Origin: CAWBJO01 sp963789175
Lineage (GTDB): Bacteria; Pseudomonadota; Alphaproteobacteria; Rhizobiales; Aestuariivirgaceae
Length of the DNA stretch: 64,000 bases
NCBI GenBank assembly: GCA_963789175.1
Contig: CAWBJO010000006.1
Span: forward strand, 496,001-560,000
Direction: 5' to 3'
A program made the translations under genes and the position numbers. The notes under the pieces are model-generated. The model was not told the origin of the DNA, did not search any database, and worked only from the letters and a program-made list of their open reading frames with translations. Position 1 is the first letter of the stretch. Each line of letters opens with the position of its first letter. Positions 17,086-25,886 of the stretch are shown here, piece after piece.

Positions 17086-18054
17086 ATGAGCCTAAGTGTG
17101 TTCGACCTGACCGGCAAGCAAGCCCTCGTGACGGGTTCGAGCCGCGGCATCGGTTTCGCCATCGCGGAGGGATTGGCACGAGCCGGCGCAAACGTCATTC
17201 TCAACGGGCGCGACCCGGAGCGACTGGCGGTGGCGATTTCGCAGTTGTCGCGCAAGGGACTCAAGGCCGGGAGCTCGGCCTTCGACGTCACCGACGCGAA
17301 AGCAGTCTCCGCTCAAGTCGAAGGGATCGAAAAAGACATCGGGCCCATCAATATACTGTTCAACAATGCGGGCATGCAGTTCCGAACGCCGCTCGAAGAC
17401 TACCCGCACGACAAGTGGCGGGAACTCATGACCCTGAACATCGACAGCGTATTCATCGTCGGCCAAGCCGTGGCGCGCCACATGATCCGCCGTGGCACAG
17501 GCAAGATCATCAACATCTGTTCGATCACCAGCGAGATCGCCCGTCCCGGAATCGCACCCTATGCAGCGACGAAGGGGGCGCTCAGGATGCTGACGAAAGG
17601 CATGTGCGCGGACTGGGCCAAGCATGGCCTCCAGGTCAACGGGATCGGTCCCGGCTACTTCAAGACGGAACTCAACCAGGCGCTGGTCGACAATCCCGAG
17701 TTCTCATCGTGGATCGAGAAGCGCACACCGGCTGGAAGATGGGGAAACGTAGAGGAACTCGCGGGCGCGGCCGTTTTCCTGGCGAGCGATGCTTCATCCT
17801 TCGTCAACGGCCACATACTCTACGTCGACGGCGGGACTTACTGCCGTGCTGTGAGTCCCCTAGTGCAGGGCACCGAAAACGTAGAGAAGAATGATGATGG
17901 GGATCGGAATCCCGACGAGCCAGAGCAAGAGTGGACGCATGTGATACTCCTGTTTTCCCTGCCTTTAACTTCAGCGGCGGGAAAAAGTTCCCGACCGTCC
18001 TGTCCCACCGGCGGGTTGCAAGTTTTCCGGCTTGGTGGGAAGCTCAATCCTTAA
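17086..18054 (+). CDS. Gluconate 5-dehydrogenase-like SDR with abnormal C-terminal extension
   Basis: 322 residues from ATG 17086 (GGAG nine bases upstream; a GTG at 17080 is the alternative). Rossmann motif TGSSRGIGFAIAEG, NNAGMQ, and catalytic S-Y-K in ICSITSEIARPGIAPYAATKGAL all look intact. The family normally stops soon after the segment that here reads GHILYVDGGTYC, giving about 250-255 residues. This frame instead continues about 65 residues (17848-18051) through sequence that is antisense to a small well-formed membrane ORF. The tail looks like read-through after loss of the ancestral stop. The likely reaction is keto/hydroxy sugar-acid interconversion, fitting the sugar-acid dehydratase-like gene downstream. 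Confidence 0.85.
   Translation: MSLSVFDLTGKQALVTGSSRGIGFAIAEGLARAGANVILNGRDPERLAVAISQLSRKGLKAGSSAFDVTDAKAVSAQVEGIEKDIGPINILFNNAGMQFRTPLEDYPHDKWRELMTLNIDSVFIVGQAVARHMIRRGTGKIINICSITSEIARPGIAPYAATKGALRMLTKGMCADWAKHGLQVNGIGPGYFKTELNQALVDNPEFSSWIEKRTPAGRWGNVEELAGAAVFLASDASSFVNGHILYVDGGTYCRAVSPLVQGTENVEKNDDGDRNPDEPEQEWTHVILLFSLPLTSAAGKSSRPSCPTGGLQVFRLGGKLNP
17860..17940 (-). CDS. 26-residue membrane microprotein
   Basis: ATG at 17940 is preceded by AACAGGAGTATCAC, a consensus Shine-Dalgarno with six-base spacing. The 26-codon frame ends with TAG at 17860. The product starts MRPLLLWLV, is almost entirely a single membrane helix with a GIPIP break in the middle, and ends VFGALH; the N-terminal Arg suggests cytoplasmic anchoring. 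It lies entirely antisense to the odd C-terminal tail of the dehydrogenase gene. Small proline-kinked one-helix proteins of this style occur in Rhizobiales, but I cannot name a family. Too short for routine gene callers. Confidence 0.6.
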   Translation of the reverse strand: MRPLLLWLVGIPIPIIILLYVFGALH

Positions 18055-18093
18055 TCTGCCCCTTCCCCTTTCCCTTCCAGGCGCGTGCGAACC

Positions 18094-19272
18094 ATGAAGA
18101 TTGATTCCGTCGACCTGTTCTATCTTTCGATGCCGAGGATCGAGGACACAGGCGATGGCAGCCAAGATGCACTCATCGCCCGGGTGATGGCCGGCGGCCT
18201 GGTAGGCTGGGGAGAGTGCGAAGCCGCGCCACTCGTCTCAATCGCGGCCCAGGTCTGCCCCATGTCGCATTCGGCCTGCAAGCCGGTCAGCGCCTCGGTC
18301 CTGGGCCAGGAACTTTCCGACCCCGGCGACATCGCGCGCATCGCGGATAGGCTCGCGATGTCGAGCATGGATCTTCTCCAGACGCCGCACACCTTTGCGG
18401 GCATCGAAATGGCATTGTGGGATCTGGTCGGGAAGAAGCTCGGCGAACCCGTCTATCGCCTTCTCGGCTACGACCGCACCTATCCGAAGGAGCCCTACGC
18501 CTCCCAGCTGTTCGGCGACACGCCGCAAGAAACGCTCGCCCTTTGCCGGAAGGCGGTCGGGCTCGGCTTTCGCGCGGTCAAGTGCGGATGGGGACCGTTC
18601 GGCCGCGATCTGAAATCCGACCTCGACCAACTTGCGGCCGCTCGTGAAGGGCTGGGGCCCGACGGCATCCTTCTCGTCGATGCCGGGCAGATCTGGGGAG
18701 AAGACGTCGACGCCGCCGAGTCACGCCTTTCGATGCTGGAAGACGTCCGCGCATACTGGCTCGAAGAGCCGTTCTACGGCAGCGCCTATGAGGCCTACGG
18801 AGCGCTCGCCAAACGCAGCCGCAAGGTGAAGCTCGCCGGAGGCGAGGCGTCGCACAACTTCCACATGGCGCGGCACCTGATGGACTACGGAGACGTCGGT
18901 TTCGTCCAGATCGATTGCGGCCGTATCGGCGGCATCGGTCCGGCGAAGCGGGTTGCCGATCACGCCGTCAAGCGCGGCACGACCTATGTGAACCACACCT
19001 TCACCTCCCACCTCGCCCTGTGCGCATCGATACAGCCCTTCGCAGGGCTGGAAGACCATCGCCTGTGCGAATATCCGGTTGCGCCGAAGTCGCTCGCTTG
19101 GGACATAACCAGGACCCGCCTTCCTCCGAACGCCAAGGGCGAAATCCATCTTCCCGACGCGCCGGGGCTCGGAATCGAAATGGATCTCGACGCCATGCGT
19201 CGCTACCTGGTCGATCTTACGATCGCAGTCGGGGGACGCACGCTCTACGAGACCCCCTCGCTTCAATCCTGA
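18094..19272 (+). CDS. Mandelate racemase/muconate lactonizing enzyme-family protein (enolase superfamily)
   Basis: 392 residues from ATG 18094 (MKIDSVDLFYL); a GTG at 18085 is possible. The N-terminal capping domain is followed by the TIM barrel with FRAVKCGWGPFG (catalytic Lys region), metal ligands in LVDAGQIWG, WLEEPFY and LAGGEAS, QIDCGRIGGI, and VNHTFTSHLAL near the end. These are the superfamily residues for abstracting a proton next to a carboxylate, as in sugar-acid dehydratases. It is flanked by two dehydrogenases on the same strand, so a sugar-acid or hydroxy-acid pathway is likely. The exact substrate is not assignable by eye. Confidence 0.9.
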   Translation: MKIDSVDLFYLSMPRIEDTGDGSQDALIARVMAGGLVGWGECEAAPLVSIAAQVCPMSHSACKPVSASVLGQELSDPGDIARIADRLAMSSMDLLQTPHTFAGIEMALWDLVGKKLGEPVYRLLGYDRTYPKEPYASQLFGDTPQETLALCRKAVGLGFRAVKCGWGPFGRDLKSDLDQLAAAREGLGPDGILLVDAGQIWGEDVDAAESRLSMLEDVRAYWLEEPFYGSAYEAYGALAKRSRKVKLAGGEASHNFHMARHLMDYGDVGFVQIDCGRIGGIGPAKRVADHAVKRGTTYVNHTFTSHLALCASIQPFAGLEDHRLCEYPVAPKSLAWDITRTRLPPNAKGEIHLPDAPGLGIEMDLDAMRRYLVDLTIAVGGRTLYETPSLQS

Positions 19273-19314
19273 TGGGCCGTCGGTTGCCCTGACATCGAAG
19301 GTCGAGACGACACC

Positions 19315-20139
19315 ATGACCGAACGCCTGGACTACTTCCTCCGGAACAAAGCCACGCACGCGGTCATCACCGGCGGAACCCAGGGTCTCGGCCTTGCCAT
19401 CGCACTGCGGCTGGCCCGCGAAGGTGCACCGAAAATCGCTCTTGGCGGGCGCGATGCCGCCAAGGGAAGGGAGGCTGCCGCACTCGTCGGCTCGATGGGC
19501 GCTCACTGCATCTTCGTGGAAGGCGACGTCGCCGAGCCCGAGGCCTGCCGCGCCCTCGTCGAGGAGGCGATTTCGGCATTCGGATCGGCGAACGCCCTCG
19601 TCAATTCAGCCGCCCTGACGACGCGCGGCACCCTCCTCGATTCCGACCTCGAACTCTGGGACGCGCATCTGAACACCAATCTTCGCGCGCCGTTCCTTAC
19701 CACGCAGCATCTCGTCCGCCATCTCGTGGCCACCGGCAAACCGGGCTCGATCGTCAACATCCTTTCCATGGCCGGGCACTGCGGACAATCGTACCTGACC
19801 CCCTACTCCGTATCGAAGGGCGGCCTCGCGACTCTGACGAAAAACGTGGCCAACGCCTTCCGCTCGCACCGCATCAGATGCAACGGACTGCAGATCGGCT
19901 GGATGGAAACGCCGAACGAAAAGGTCATCCAGCAACGCTATCACGGGGCGGGTGATGACTGGATCACCGAGGCATCGGCGCGCCAACCCATGGGGCAGCT
20001 CGTCAAGCCGGACGAGGTCGCAGGCCTAGTCGCCTACATGCTCAGTCCGGAGTCCGGAGTGATGACGGGTGCGATCGTCGATTACGACCAGAATGTCGCC
20101 GGCGCCTATCCCGAGGAGCCCTTCAAGTCCCGCCAATAA
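19315..20139 (+). CDS. Short-chain dehydrogenase/reductase
   Basis: 274 residues with a full SDR signature: TGGTQGLGLAIALR at the N-terminus, NSAALTTRG, catalytic Ser in ILSMAGHCGQSYLTPYSVSKGGL with Tyr and Lys in YSVSK, and GAIVDYDQN in the C-terminal strand. It follows the enolase-superfamily gene by 42 bases on the same strand and probably acts in the same pathway, oxidising or reducing a hydroxyl of the intermediate (inference). Confidence 0.9.
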   Translation: MTERLDYFLRNKATHAVITGGTQGLGLAIALRLAREGAPKIALGGRDAAKGREAAALVGSMGAHCIFVEGDVAEPEACRALVEEAISAFGSANALVNSAALTTRGTLLDSDLELWDAHLNTNLRAPFLTTQHLVRHLVATGKPGSIVNILSMAGHCGQSYLTPYSVSKGGLATLTKNVANAFRSHRIRCNGLQIGWMETPNEKVIQQRYHGAGDDWITEASARQPMGQLVKPDEVAGLVAYMLSPESGVMTGAIVDYDQNVAGAYPEEPFKSRQ

Positions 20140-20245
20140 TGACCCACAGAGGCCGTTTCCGCTCGAATTTGGGTTAACGGACGCTGGCACGCATCTCGCA
20201 AGTCACGACGCCTGCGATCATCCGTTTCGTTAACAGGAGCCCAAA

Positions 20246-20725
20246 TTGAGACAGCTACTTCTTGCAGTCGGACTCATGTTCGCATTCTCGCTGGAGGCCA
20301 ACGCTTCGCTGGTAAGCGTACAGCATCTGGTGGTCAAATCGGCCCACCGGCACGGCGTGCCCGCTTCCCTGGCCCTCAAGGTCGTCAAGGTGGAAAGCGG
20401 CTTCAATTGCAGCGCCCGCGGCCAGGCCGGGGAACTCGGACCGTTGCAGATCAAGCCGGCGACGGCTCGCGGGCTCGGCTACCGCGGCAAAGCCGCAGGG
20501 CTGCGCTCCTGCGGAGCCGGGCTCGAATGGGGCATGAAACATCTCGCCATGGCCATTCGAGCCGGCGGCGTCTGGAAACACAATCAAGGACTCTATGCCA
20601 AGCGCAAGAGCGCCATGGCACGGGCGTACGAGCGTGCCGTGATGCGCACCATCGTCGCATCGGTGGCCGACACTTTGGTCTCGATCGGACGATCGGCCTT
20701 CCGCCAGGTCGGCCCCAACCGATAG
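20246..20725 (+). CDS. Small secreted lytic transglycosylase (SLT domain)
   Basis: 159 residues from TTG 20246, chosen because AGGAG lies six bases upstream; the first internal ATG would remove half the signal peptide. The signal peptide is RQLLLAVGLMFAFSLEANA. The mature part is an SLT domain with catalytic E50 in VVKVESGFNCSA, then GELGPLQIKPATARGLGY and the final WKHNQG segment. It should cleave peptidoglycan glycan strands in the periplasm. It stands alone between a rightward and a leftward unit, with a 106-base upstream gap and its own promoter presumably there. Confidence 0.88.
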   Translation: MRQLLLAVGLMFAFSLEANASLVSVQHLVVKSAHRHGVPASLALKVVKVESGFNCSARGQAGELGPLQIKPATARGLGYRGKAAGLRSCGAGLEWGMKHLAMAIRAGGVWKHNQGLYAKRKSAMARAYERAVMRTIVASVADTLVSIGRSAFRQVGPNR

Positions 20726-20730
20726 TTTCC

Positions 20731-21492
20731 TCACCCGGCGGCGGCAATTCGCCTTCCGGCGGATGCGCCGCCGTCCACTACGATGATGCTCCCGGTCTGG
20801 TAGGAGCACTCGGACGACGCGGCGAAAACGATTGCCGGCGCGATTTCATCCGGCGTCGATACCCGCCCGAGCAGCGTGTAAGCCTGCCAATCGACATTGT
20901 TGCCTTCGGGTGCCGGCGGCATCTGCCGCATCATATCGGTGTCGATCGGGCCCGGGCAGACGCATACGGCTCGCACCAGCGGCGCAAGCTCCGTCGCCAG
21001 TGCCCGCGTCAATCCCACCATCGCTCCCTTCGAGGCACAATACGCCGCAGCCAATGCGTAGCCGAGCAATGCGGCATCTGAGGCGACGTTGACGATGACC
21101 CCTCGTCGCTCCTTCAATGCCGGAAGGAACGCCCGCGACAGCCGCCACGGTGCGGTCAAGTTGATCTCGAGCATGCGATCCCAGTGGCGCTCGTCGGCGC
21201 CACCCACCGCCGCTTCCTCATAGACACCGGCGCAGTTGACGAGGATGTCGATCGCTCCAACCTCGGTCGCCAGCCGATCCGTATCGGCGCGGCTTTCAAG
21301 ATCGGCTCCAACGCCGGATGCACGAGCGCGGCTTGCCGAAGGGAGCTCCGCCAGACACCTGTCGACCGCCAATTGGGTGCGGCCGTGAAACACGACCGAC
21401 GCTCCGCGCGCCAGGAACAGCATGGCCGACGCGTTTCCCAGGCCTCGTGTCGAGCCGGTGACAAGGACCTTGCGACCCGTGAAGTCTTCCAT
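20731..21492 (-). CDS. Short-chain dehydrogenase/reductase
   Basis: 253 residues from ATG 21492 (the GTG at 21495 is an alternative). Motifs: TGSTRGLGNASAML, NCAGVYEE, NVASDAALLGYALAAAYCASKGAM with catalytic Ser, Tyr and Lys, and GSIIVVDGGASAG at the end. Its start overlaps the stop of the upstream dehydrogenase as TGATG. It is the last gene of a leftward five-gene unit containing two SDRs and a polyamine-type importer. The two SDRs have similar layout and could catalyse successive steps on an imported substrate (inference). Confidence 0.9.
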   Translation of the reverse strand: MEDFTGRKVLVTGSTRGLGNASAMLFLARGASVVFHGRTQLAVDRCLAELPSASRARASGVGADLESRADTDRLATEVGAIDILVNCAGVYEEAAVGGADERHWDRMLEINLTAPWRLSRAFLPALKERRGVIVNVASDAALLGYALAAAYCASKGAMVGLTRALATELAPLVRAVCVCPGPIDTDMMRQMPPAPEGNNVDWQAYTLLGRVSTPDEIAPAIVFAASSECSYQTGSIIVVDGGASAGRRIAAAG

Positions 21493-22256
21493 CACCGCCT
21501 CCCGGAAGTGCTGCCGCCGTCGATGACGAACGCCGCTCCTGTCGCAAAGGCGGCAGCGGGAGACAAGAGGCAGAGAGCGAATTGAGCGATTTCCTCGGGC
21601 GTCGCCAACCTACCCAGCGGATGATAGGAACGGAATGCCCGGTAGTATCCATCCGGATCGCCGCTGTCGACGGCGCAGTCGCGCATGAGTTCGGTGTCCA
21701 TCGTGCCAGGGCACAAAGCATTGACCCTGATACGCTCAGGCGCCAATTCGATCGCCATGGCACGGGTCATTGCCAGCAGCCCATGCTTCGCAGCCACGTA
21801 AGCCACGTTGTTGGCGATGGCATGCAGGCCAAGTTCGGATGCAACGTTGAGCACCACGCCCTGCGAGCGCTTGAGCAACGGCAAAGCGCTGCCGACCGTG
21901 AAGAATGCGGCCTTGAGATTGGTGGCAAGATGGCGATCCCAATGCGTATCGTCGGTCTCAGGGATGGAACGCTCGACGTTGACCGCAGCATTGTTGACGA
22001 GAATGTCCAGCTTTCCCCTGCGGATTGCGGGCGCCACGGCGGCGGCGGCCCCCACTGCCGTAGACAGATCGGCGGGAGCTGAAATCAGTCGCTCGCTCCC
22101 GATCCGTGCGATCGCCGCGGAAACCGCCTCTGGCTCGCGGTCGTTCACGATGACTTCGGCGCCCGCCGCGTGCAGCGCCTGTGCGATCGCCAGACCAAGC
22201 CCTCGGCCCGCTCCGGTGACGAGCGCCGTCTTGTTCCGATAGTCGAAAATTATCAT
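21492..22256 (-). CDS. Short-chain dehydrogenase/reductase
   Basis: 254 residues from ATG 22256 (MIIFDYRNKTALVTG). Cofactor loop TGAGRGLGLAIAQAL, NNAAVNVER, catalytic NVASELGLHAIANNVAYVAAKHGL with Ser, Tyr and Lys, and AFVIDGGSTSGRR as C-terminus. A frame extending further upstream lies in the permease gene and was rejected. The gene starts two bases after the upstream permease stop, indicating one transcript with the importer. Confidence 0.9.
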   Translation of the reverse strand: MIIFDYRNKTALVTGAGRGLGLAIAQALHAAGAEVIVNDREPEAVSAAIARIGSERLISAPADLSTAVGAAAAVAPAIRRGKLDILVNNAAVNVERSIPETDDTHWDRHLATNLKAAFFTVGSALPLLKRSQGVVLNVASELGLHAIANNVAYVAAKHGLLAMTRAMAIELAPERIRVNALCPGTMDTELMRDCAVDSGDPDGYYRAFRSYHPLGRLATPEEIAQFALCLLSPAAAFATGAAFVIDGGSTSGRR

Positions 22257-22258
22257 CT

Positions 22259-23044
22259 TCAGCCACGGTACTTGCTGATCGACAGCGCCAGGACGGTCGA
22301 TCCAATGCTCAACAGGATCAACAGCGACGCAATCGCATTGATGGAGGGGTCGAGGGAGGTCCTGACAAATCCCCAAACCAGGGTCGGGAGGGTGTTGCCG
22401 CTGCCGATGGTAAAAAACGTAATGACGAAGTCGTCGAGTGAAATGGAGAGTGCGATCAGCGCAGCTCCGACAATGGTCGGCTGAACGATGGGCAAAGTGA
22501 TTGTCAGGAACGCGCGGAACGGCGAGGCGCCCAAGTCGCGAGCGTTCTCGACCAACGTCCAGTCGAAGCTGGCGAGCCGCGAATAGATGATCGCCACCAC
22601 GAAGGGTTGGATGATGACCAGATGACCGAGAACCACAGTGTGCAGTCCCAGCGGCAGGTCAAGAAAGCGGACGAAGTACGACAGGAGAGCCACGCCGATG
22701 ATCAGCGCCGGAAGCATCATGGGCGCGCTCAGTGCGGCGATCAGAAGCGATGCATGCCGTTCGCGCATCCGTACGAGCCCGAGGGCGGCCAATGTGCCGG
22801 TCACGACTGAAAGGATGGACACGACGATGCCGATGATCATGCTCGCCCGCAAGGCCGGCCAGAAGCTTTCATACGCGAAGAGGCGAACGTACCAATCCAG
22901 GGTGAACCCGGTCAGTGGGAAACTCGTGAGCGCGGAGACGTTGAAGCTGAAAAGGACGACCAGCAGCAGCGGCAGGGTCAGGAAGACCACCACGACAACG
23001 ATGAAGACGAACCATGAGATGCCGGAGGCCGCGCGTACCTTCAT
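22259..23044 (-). CDS. ABC transporter permease, PotC-like
   Basis: 261 residues from ATG 23044 (MKVRAASG), whose ATGA overlaps the previous permease stop. About six membrane helices, first ISWFVFIVVVVVFLTLPLLLVVLF, and the EAA coupling loop (VENARDLGASPFRAFLTITLPIVQP) in the PotC style. PotBC permeases with a PotD-type binding protein import spermidine, putrescine or other small amines and amino acids. No ATPase gene is present in this operon, so it must be supplied elsewhere. Confidence 0.88.
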   Translation of the reverse strand: MKVRAASGISWFVFIVVVVVFLTLPLLLVVLFSFNVSALTSFPLTGFTLDWYVRLFAYESFWPALRASMIIGIVVSILSVVTGTLAALGLVRMRERHASLLIAALSAPMMLPALIIGVALLSYFVRFLDLPLGLHTVVLGHLVIIQPFVVAIIYSRLASFDWTLVENARDLGASPFRAFLTITLPIVQPTIVGAALIALSISLDDFVITFFTIGSGNTLPTLVWGFVRTSLDPSINAIASLLILLSIGSTVLALSISKYRG

Positions 23045-23898
23045 GGGAGAATCACGCTGCGCAGCACCGTGCGGCATAGCGCGAACAGAGCGAGGGAACA
23101 CGCCATCAGCGAGAACGACATCGCGCTTCCCATGGGCCAGTTGAATCCGAACGAGAACTGCGTCTCGATGAAGTGACCCATCATCGATGTTCCGCCACCC
23201 ACGAAGCGCGGCGTCACGTAGTCACCGACCGAAATCAGAAACGTCAACAGGAAGGCCACGCTGATGCCACGCTCGGATAGAGGCAGCACGACGTCGCGAG
23301 CAGCCCGAAAGTTGGAGGCCCCGAGATCATGGGCGGCCTCGAGCAGGTTGTCGGGAATGGCGCGCATGTTGCCGTAGATCGGCAGGATGGCGAAGGGGAG
23401 CAAAAAATACATGAGGGTGACGACGACTCCGTTTGCGCTGTAGATGAACAGCGTGAGAGGTTCATCGATGATCCCCGTCCACATCAGGATGCCATTCAGG
23501 ATGCCTTCGCGTCCGAGAATGCTCTTCCAGGCATAGATCTTCACGAGGTAGCCGCCGAAAAGCGTCACCAAAGTCAGGAGGAGAAGAGCGTTGGCCCAGC
23601 GCCCGGCGCGGAACCTGATGGCGAAGGCAAAGAGATACGCGGTCAACGTGGTGAGAAAGGCGATGACGAGTCCGACGAACAGCGTCTGGACGAGCACGTC
23701 GCCGTAGTCCGTCAGAGTCGCGACGTAGTTCCTTGGCGTCAGGTCCGGGCGCATGATGCGCGCCCGCACCGACCAGAAGCTGATCACAAAGAAATAGATC
23801 AGCGGGACGGCAAACAGCAGCGACCACGCCAGCACGGCCGGAGACACCGCGGCAAGTCCAGGCGGCAGCCGATAGGCGTGACCCGATCGCCCCCTCAC
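23041..23898 (-). CDS. ABC transporter permease, PotB-like
   Basis: 285 residues starting at GTG 23898 (MRGRSGHAYRLPPG). Six helices and the EAA loop NLLEAAHDLGASNFRAARDVVLPLS; the first periplasmic segment SVRARIMRPDLTPRNYVATL is typical of PotB-type subunits. It partners the PotC-like permease encoded downstream. It starts nine bases after the binding-protein stop. Confidence 0.88.
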   Translation of the reverse strand: MRGRSGHAYRLPPGLAAVSPAVLAWSLLFAVPLIYFFVISFWSVRARIMRPDLTPRNYVATLTDYGDVLVQTLFVGLVIAFLTTLTAYLFAFAIRFRAGRWANALLLLTLVTLFGGYLVKIYAWKSILGREGILNGILMWTGIIDEPLTLFIYSANGVVVTLMYFLLPFAILPIYGNMRAIPDNLLEAAHDLGASNFRAARDVVLPLSERGISVAFLLTFLISVGDYVTPRFVGGGTSMMGHFIETQFSFGFNWPMGSAMSFSLMACSLALFALCRTVLRSVILP

Positions 23899-23907
23899 GG
23901 CAAGCGA

Positions 23908-25059
23908 TTATGCCTTCTGCAAGCGCGCATACTCGGTCAGGAAGTCGTCATAGGTGGCCGTCGTGCCATCATACTCCGTCGGCGGCACCGGCTGCAGCCG
24001 CGCCTTCTGCATGAAGCTGTCCAGATCGGAATAGTTGTATGACTGGGCAAGCTCGGCAGGGAGAGTCGGCACGGCCTTCAGATTGGTGATGCCGGCGCTC
24101 TGCTCGGTCGCGAAAATCTTCTGCGGCTCCGGGGAGATGACGTGGTTGATCATCTTGTAGCTCAGTTCAACGTGCGGAGCGTCCTTGGGAATGCACAGGC
24201 AGTCCATGAACATGCCGGTGCCTTCCTTCGGTATCGTGTATTTGATCGTCTTTCCCTTGCCCTGTGCCCAGACCGCCACGGCCTCCCAGCCGATGGCGCT
24301 GGCCGTCACCTCGTTGCGGGCGAAGGCGTCGGCCATATCCCCGTACGAGGCAAAGAAAGCGCGGGCCTGGTTCTTCTTGAGGTCGATCAGCGTGTCGATC
24401 ACCTTCTTGAGCTCGTCGCGCGTCAGCAGCGTACCCATCGGCTTTCCGGTGACCACCGTGCCCCAGATGAGCAGATTGCCCAGCGGATCGTCCACCATGG
24501 CGACCTTGCCCTTGAACTCGGGCTTCATGAGGTCGGTCCAGCTCTCCGGAGGCGTGGGTACCTGCGCGGGATCGTACATCAGGGGGAGCGAACCCCAGTT
24601 CCACGGCACCCCGTAGAGCTTGCCGTCCTTCCGGATGGCGTCGTGTCCCGTGAATTGCGGAATGAGATCGCCGAACTGAGCGACTTTCTCCGGCTCGATC
24701 GGCTCGAGCAGATTTCCCTCGGCCATCAAGGGAAGGTAACCGAAGTACATGGTGATGAGGTCGGTCTTGCCGATGCCGCCGGCCTGGAGCTTGGTAATGA
24801 TCTCTTCGTTGGATGCGATGAAGGTCGGCTGGAAGTCGATGTCGTTGTCCTTCAGAAAGGTGCCGGCCTTGATGGGCGTCTCGTAGCCCTGCCAGCCCAT
24901 CCACGTCATGGTGGTGGCGGCATCGGCGGTCCGGGCTCCCAATCCCAACGAAGCAAGGCCACCCAGGGCGGCCGAACCCGCCAGGAAGCCCCGGCGCGAC
25001 AAGGAAGAGCGTCGCGCAAGTTCCAGCGCGGCATGGGAAAACTTGGAGGTGTCGGTCAT
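23908..25059 (-). CDS. Spermidine/putrescine-type extracellular binding protein, Tat-exported
   Basis: 383 residues. A twin-arginine signal SLSRRGFLAGSAALGGLAS is followed by a cleavage region near ARTADAATT. The mature protein resembles PotD/PotF-family binding proteins: MTWMGWQGYETP, DLITMYFGYLP, VPWNWGSLPLMYDPA and VDDPLGNLLIWG. It is the first gene of the leftward importer/SDR unit. A polyamine, amine or organic-acid ligand is possible; the ligand pocket cannot be read by eye. Confidence 0.88.
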   Translation of the reverse strand: MTDTSKFSHAALELARRSSLSRRGFLAGSAALGGLASLGLGARTADAATTMTWMGWQGYETPIKAGTFLKDNDIDFQPTFIASNEEIITKLQAGGIGKTDLITMYFGYLPLMAEGNLLEPIEPEKVAQFGDLIPQFTGHDAIRKDGKLYGVPWNWGSLPLMYDPAQVPTPPESWTDLMKPEFKGKVAMVDDPLGNLLIWGTVVTGKPMGTLLTRDELKKVIDTLIDLKKNQARAFFASYGDMADAFARNEVTASAIGWEAVAVWAQGKGKTIKYTIPKEGTGMFMDCLCIPKDAPHVELSYKMINHVISPEPQKIFATEQSAGITNLKAVPTLPAELAQSYNYSDLDSFMQKARLQPVPPTEYDGTTATYDDFLTEYARLQKA

Positions 25060-25153
25060 GTTGTTACGGCCCTGTGGTGGATGTTTCGCCCCTGCGGCCG
25101 GTTCTTTCGTCCAGCCCGCTTGGCCGGGATTAAATCAGCCATGTCGTAAGCGG

Positions 25154-25885
25154 TCAAGAAATCCGCCCGTCACCCGCTGCAAGCAAAGCATCGAGGCGTT
25201 CCGCCACCAGCCGCTCGAGCCGGCGCAGCATCGGATCGTACACTCCAATGGCTTCGCAGTGCCGGACGGTCTCCAAAAGGTAGTCGGCGCTCGGTCCGAT
25301 ATGTCCGCACGCCGATGCGATGTAGTTGGCGACGTCCACTTCGCTCAACCGACCGGCATAGCGCTGACCTCGGCGATTGGCGACGAAGGTCACCGCGGTA
25401 ACCGGTCCTTGCGCCGTCTGGAGCGTCACCCATCTCGGCTCGTAGCCTTTGCCGATCATTTCGCGGCGCCAGACGGCACGCACCCTGGCGGCGATATCCG
25501 GCGGCGAGATCCGGTACGCAACGCCACGGCACGACCCGCCCGCGTCGAGAGCCAGCATCAATGCCGGTTTGGCCGTCGTGCCCCTGTAGCGCCACTGCCA
25601 CAGGCAGAAACGCCGATGCCAGCCGGATAGCCTTGCGATTCGCTGCTCCGCAAACTCCATTTCGGGCTTCCACATGAGAGACCCGTATCCGAACAGCCAA
25701 AGATCCTGGTCGCGAGCAAGTTCGCGCAGCGAGGTCTGCATCGAGGCCTCGATCTCTTCGTCGGTCAGCAGCGGTGTCGACGACCGGTCATCCTCGCCAG
25801 GCGCGCTGTGGACGGCGCGAATTTTTTCGGCGGTCAAGGACAGTGCCCAGGGTACGGAGGTTCTGTCGCGGCGGAGGCGGGCCAT
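25154..25885 (-). CDS. chaC: ChaC-type gamma-glutamylcyclotransferase
   Basis: 243 residues from ATG 25885, two bases after the ATPase stop; a longer frame overlaps that gene. The family glycine-tyrosine loop is LWLFGYGSLMWKPEM near residue 64, followed by GWHRRFCLWQWRYRGT and RGVAYRI, then AIGVYDPMLRRLERLV at the end. ChaC enzymes cleave glutathione to 5-oxoproline and Cys-Gly in the cytoplasm. Here it closes a leftward operon with a YnjBCD-like importer, an arrangement suggesting the imported compound is a gamma-glutamyl or glutathione derivative (inference only). Confidence 0.9.
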   Translation of the reverse strand: MARLRRDRTSVPWALSLTAEKIRAVHSAPGEDDRSSTPLLTDEEIEASMQTSLRELARDQDLWLFGYGSLMWKPEMEFAEQRIARLSGWHRRFCLWQWRYRGTTAKPALMLALDAGGSCRGVAYRISPPDIAARVRAVWRREMIGKGYEPRWVTLQTAQGPVTAVTFVANRRGQRYAGRLSEVDVANYIASACGHIGPSADYLLETVRHCEAIGVYDPMLRRLERLVAERLDALLAAGDGRIS

Positions 25886-25886
25886 T

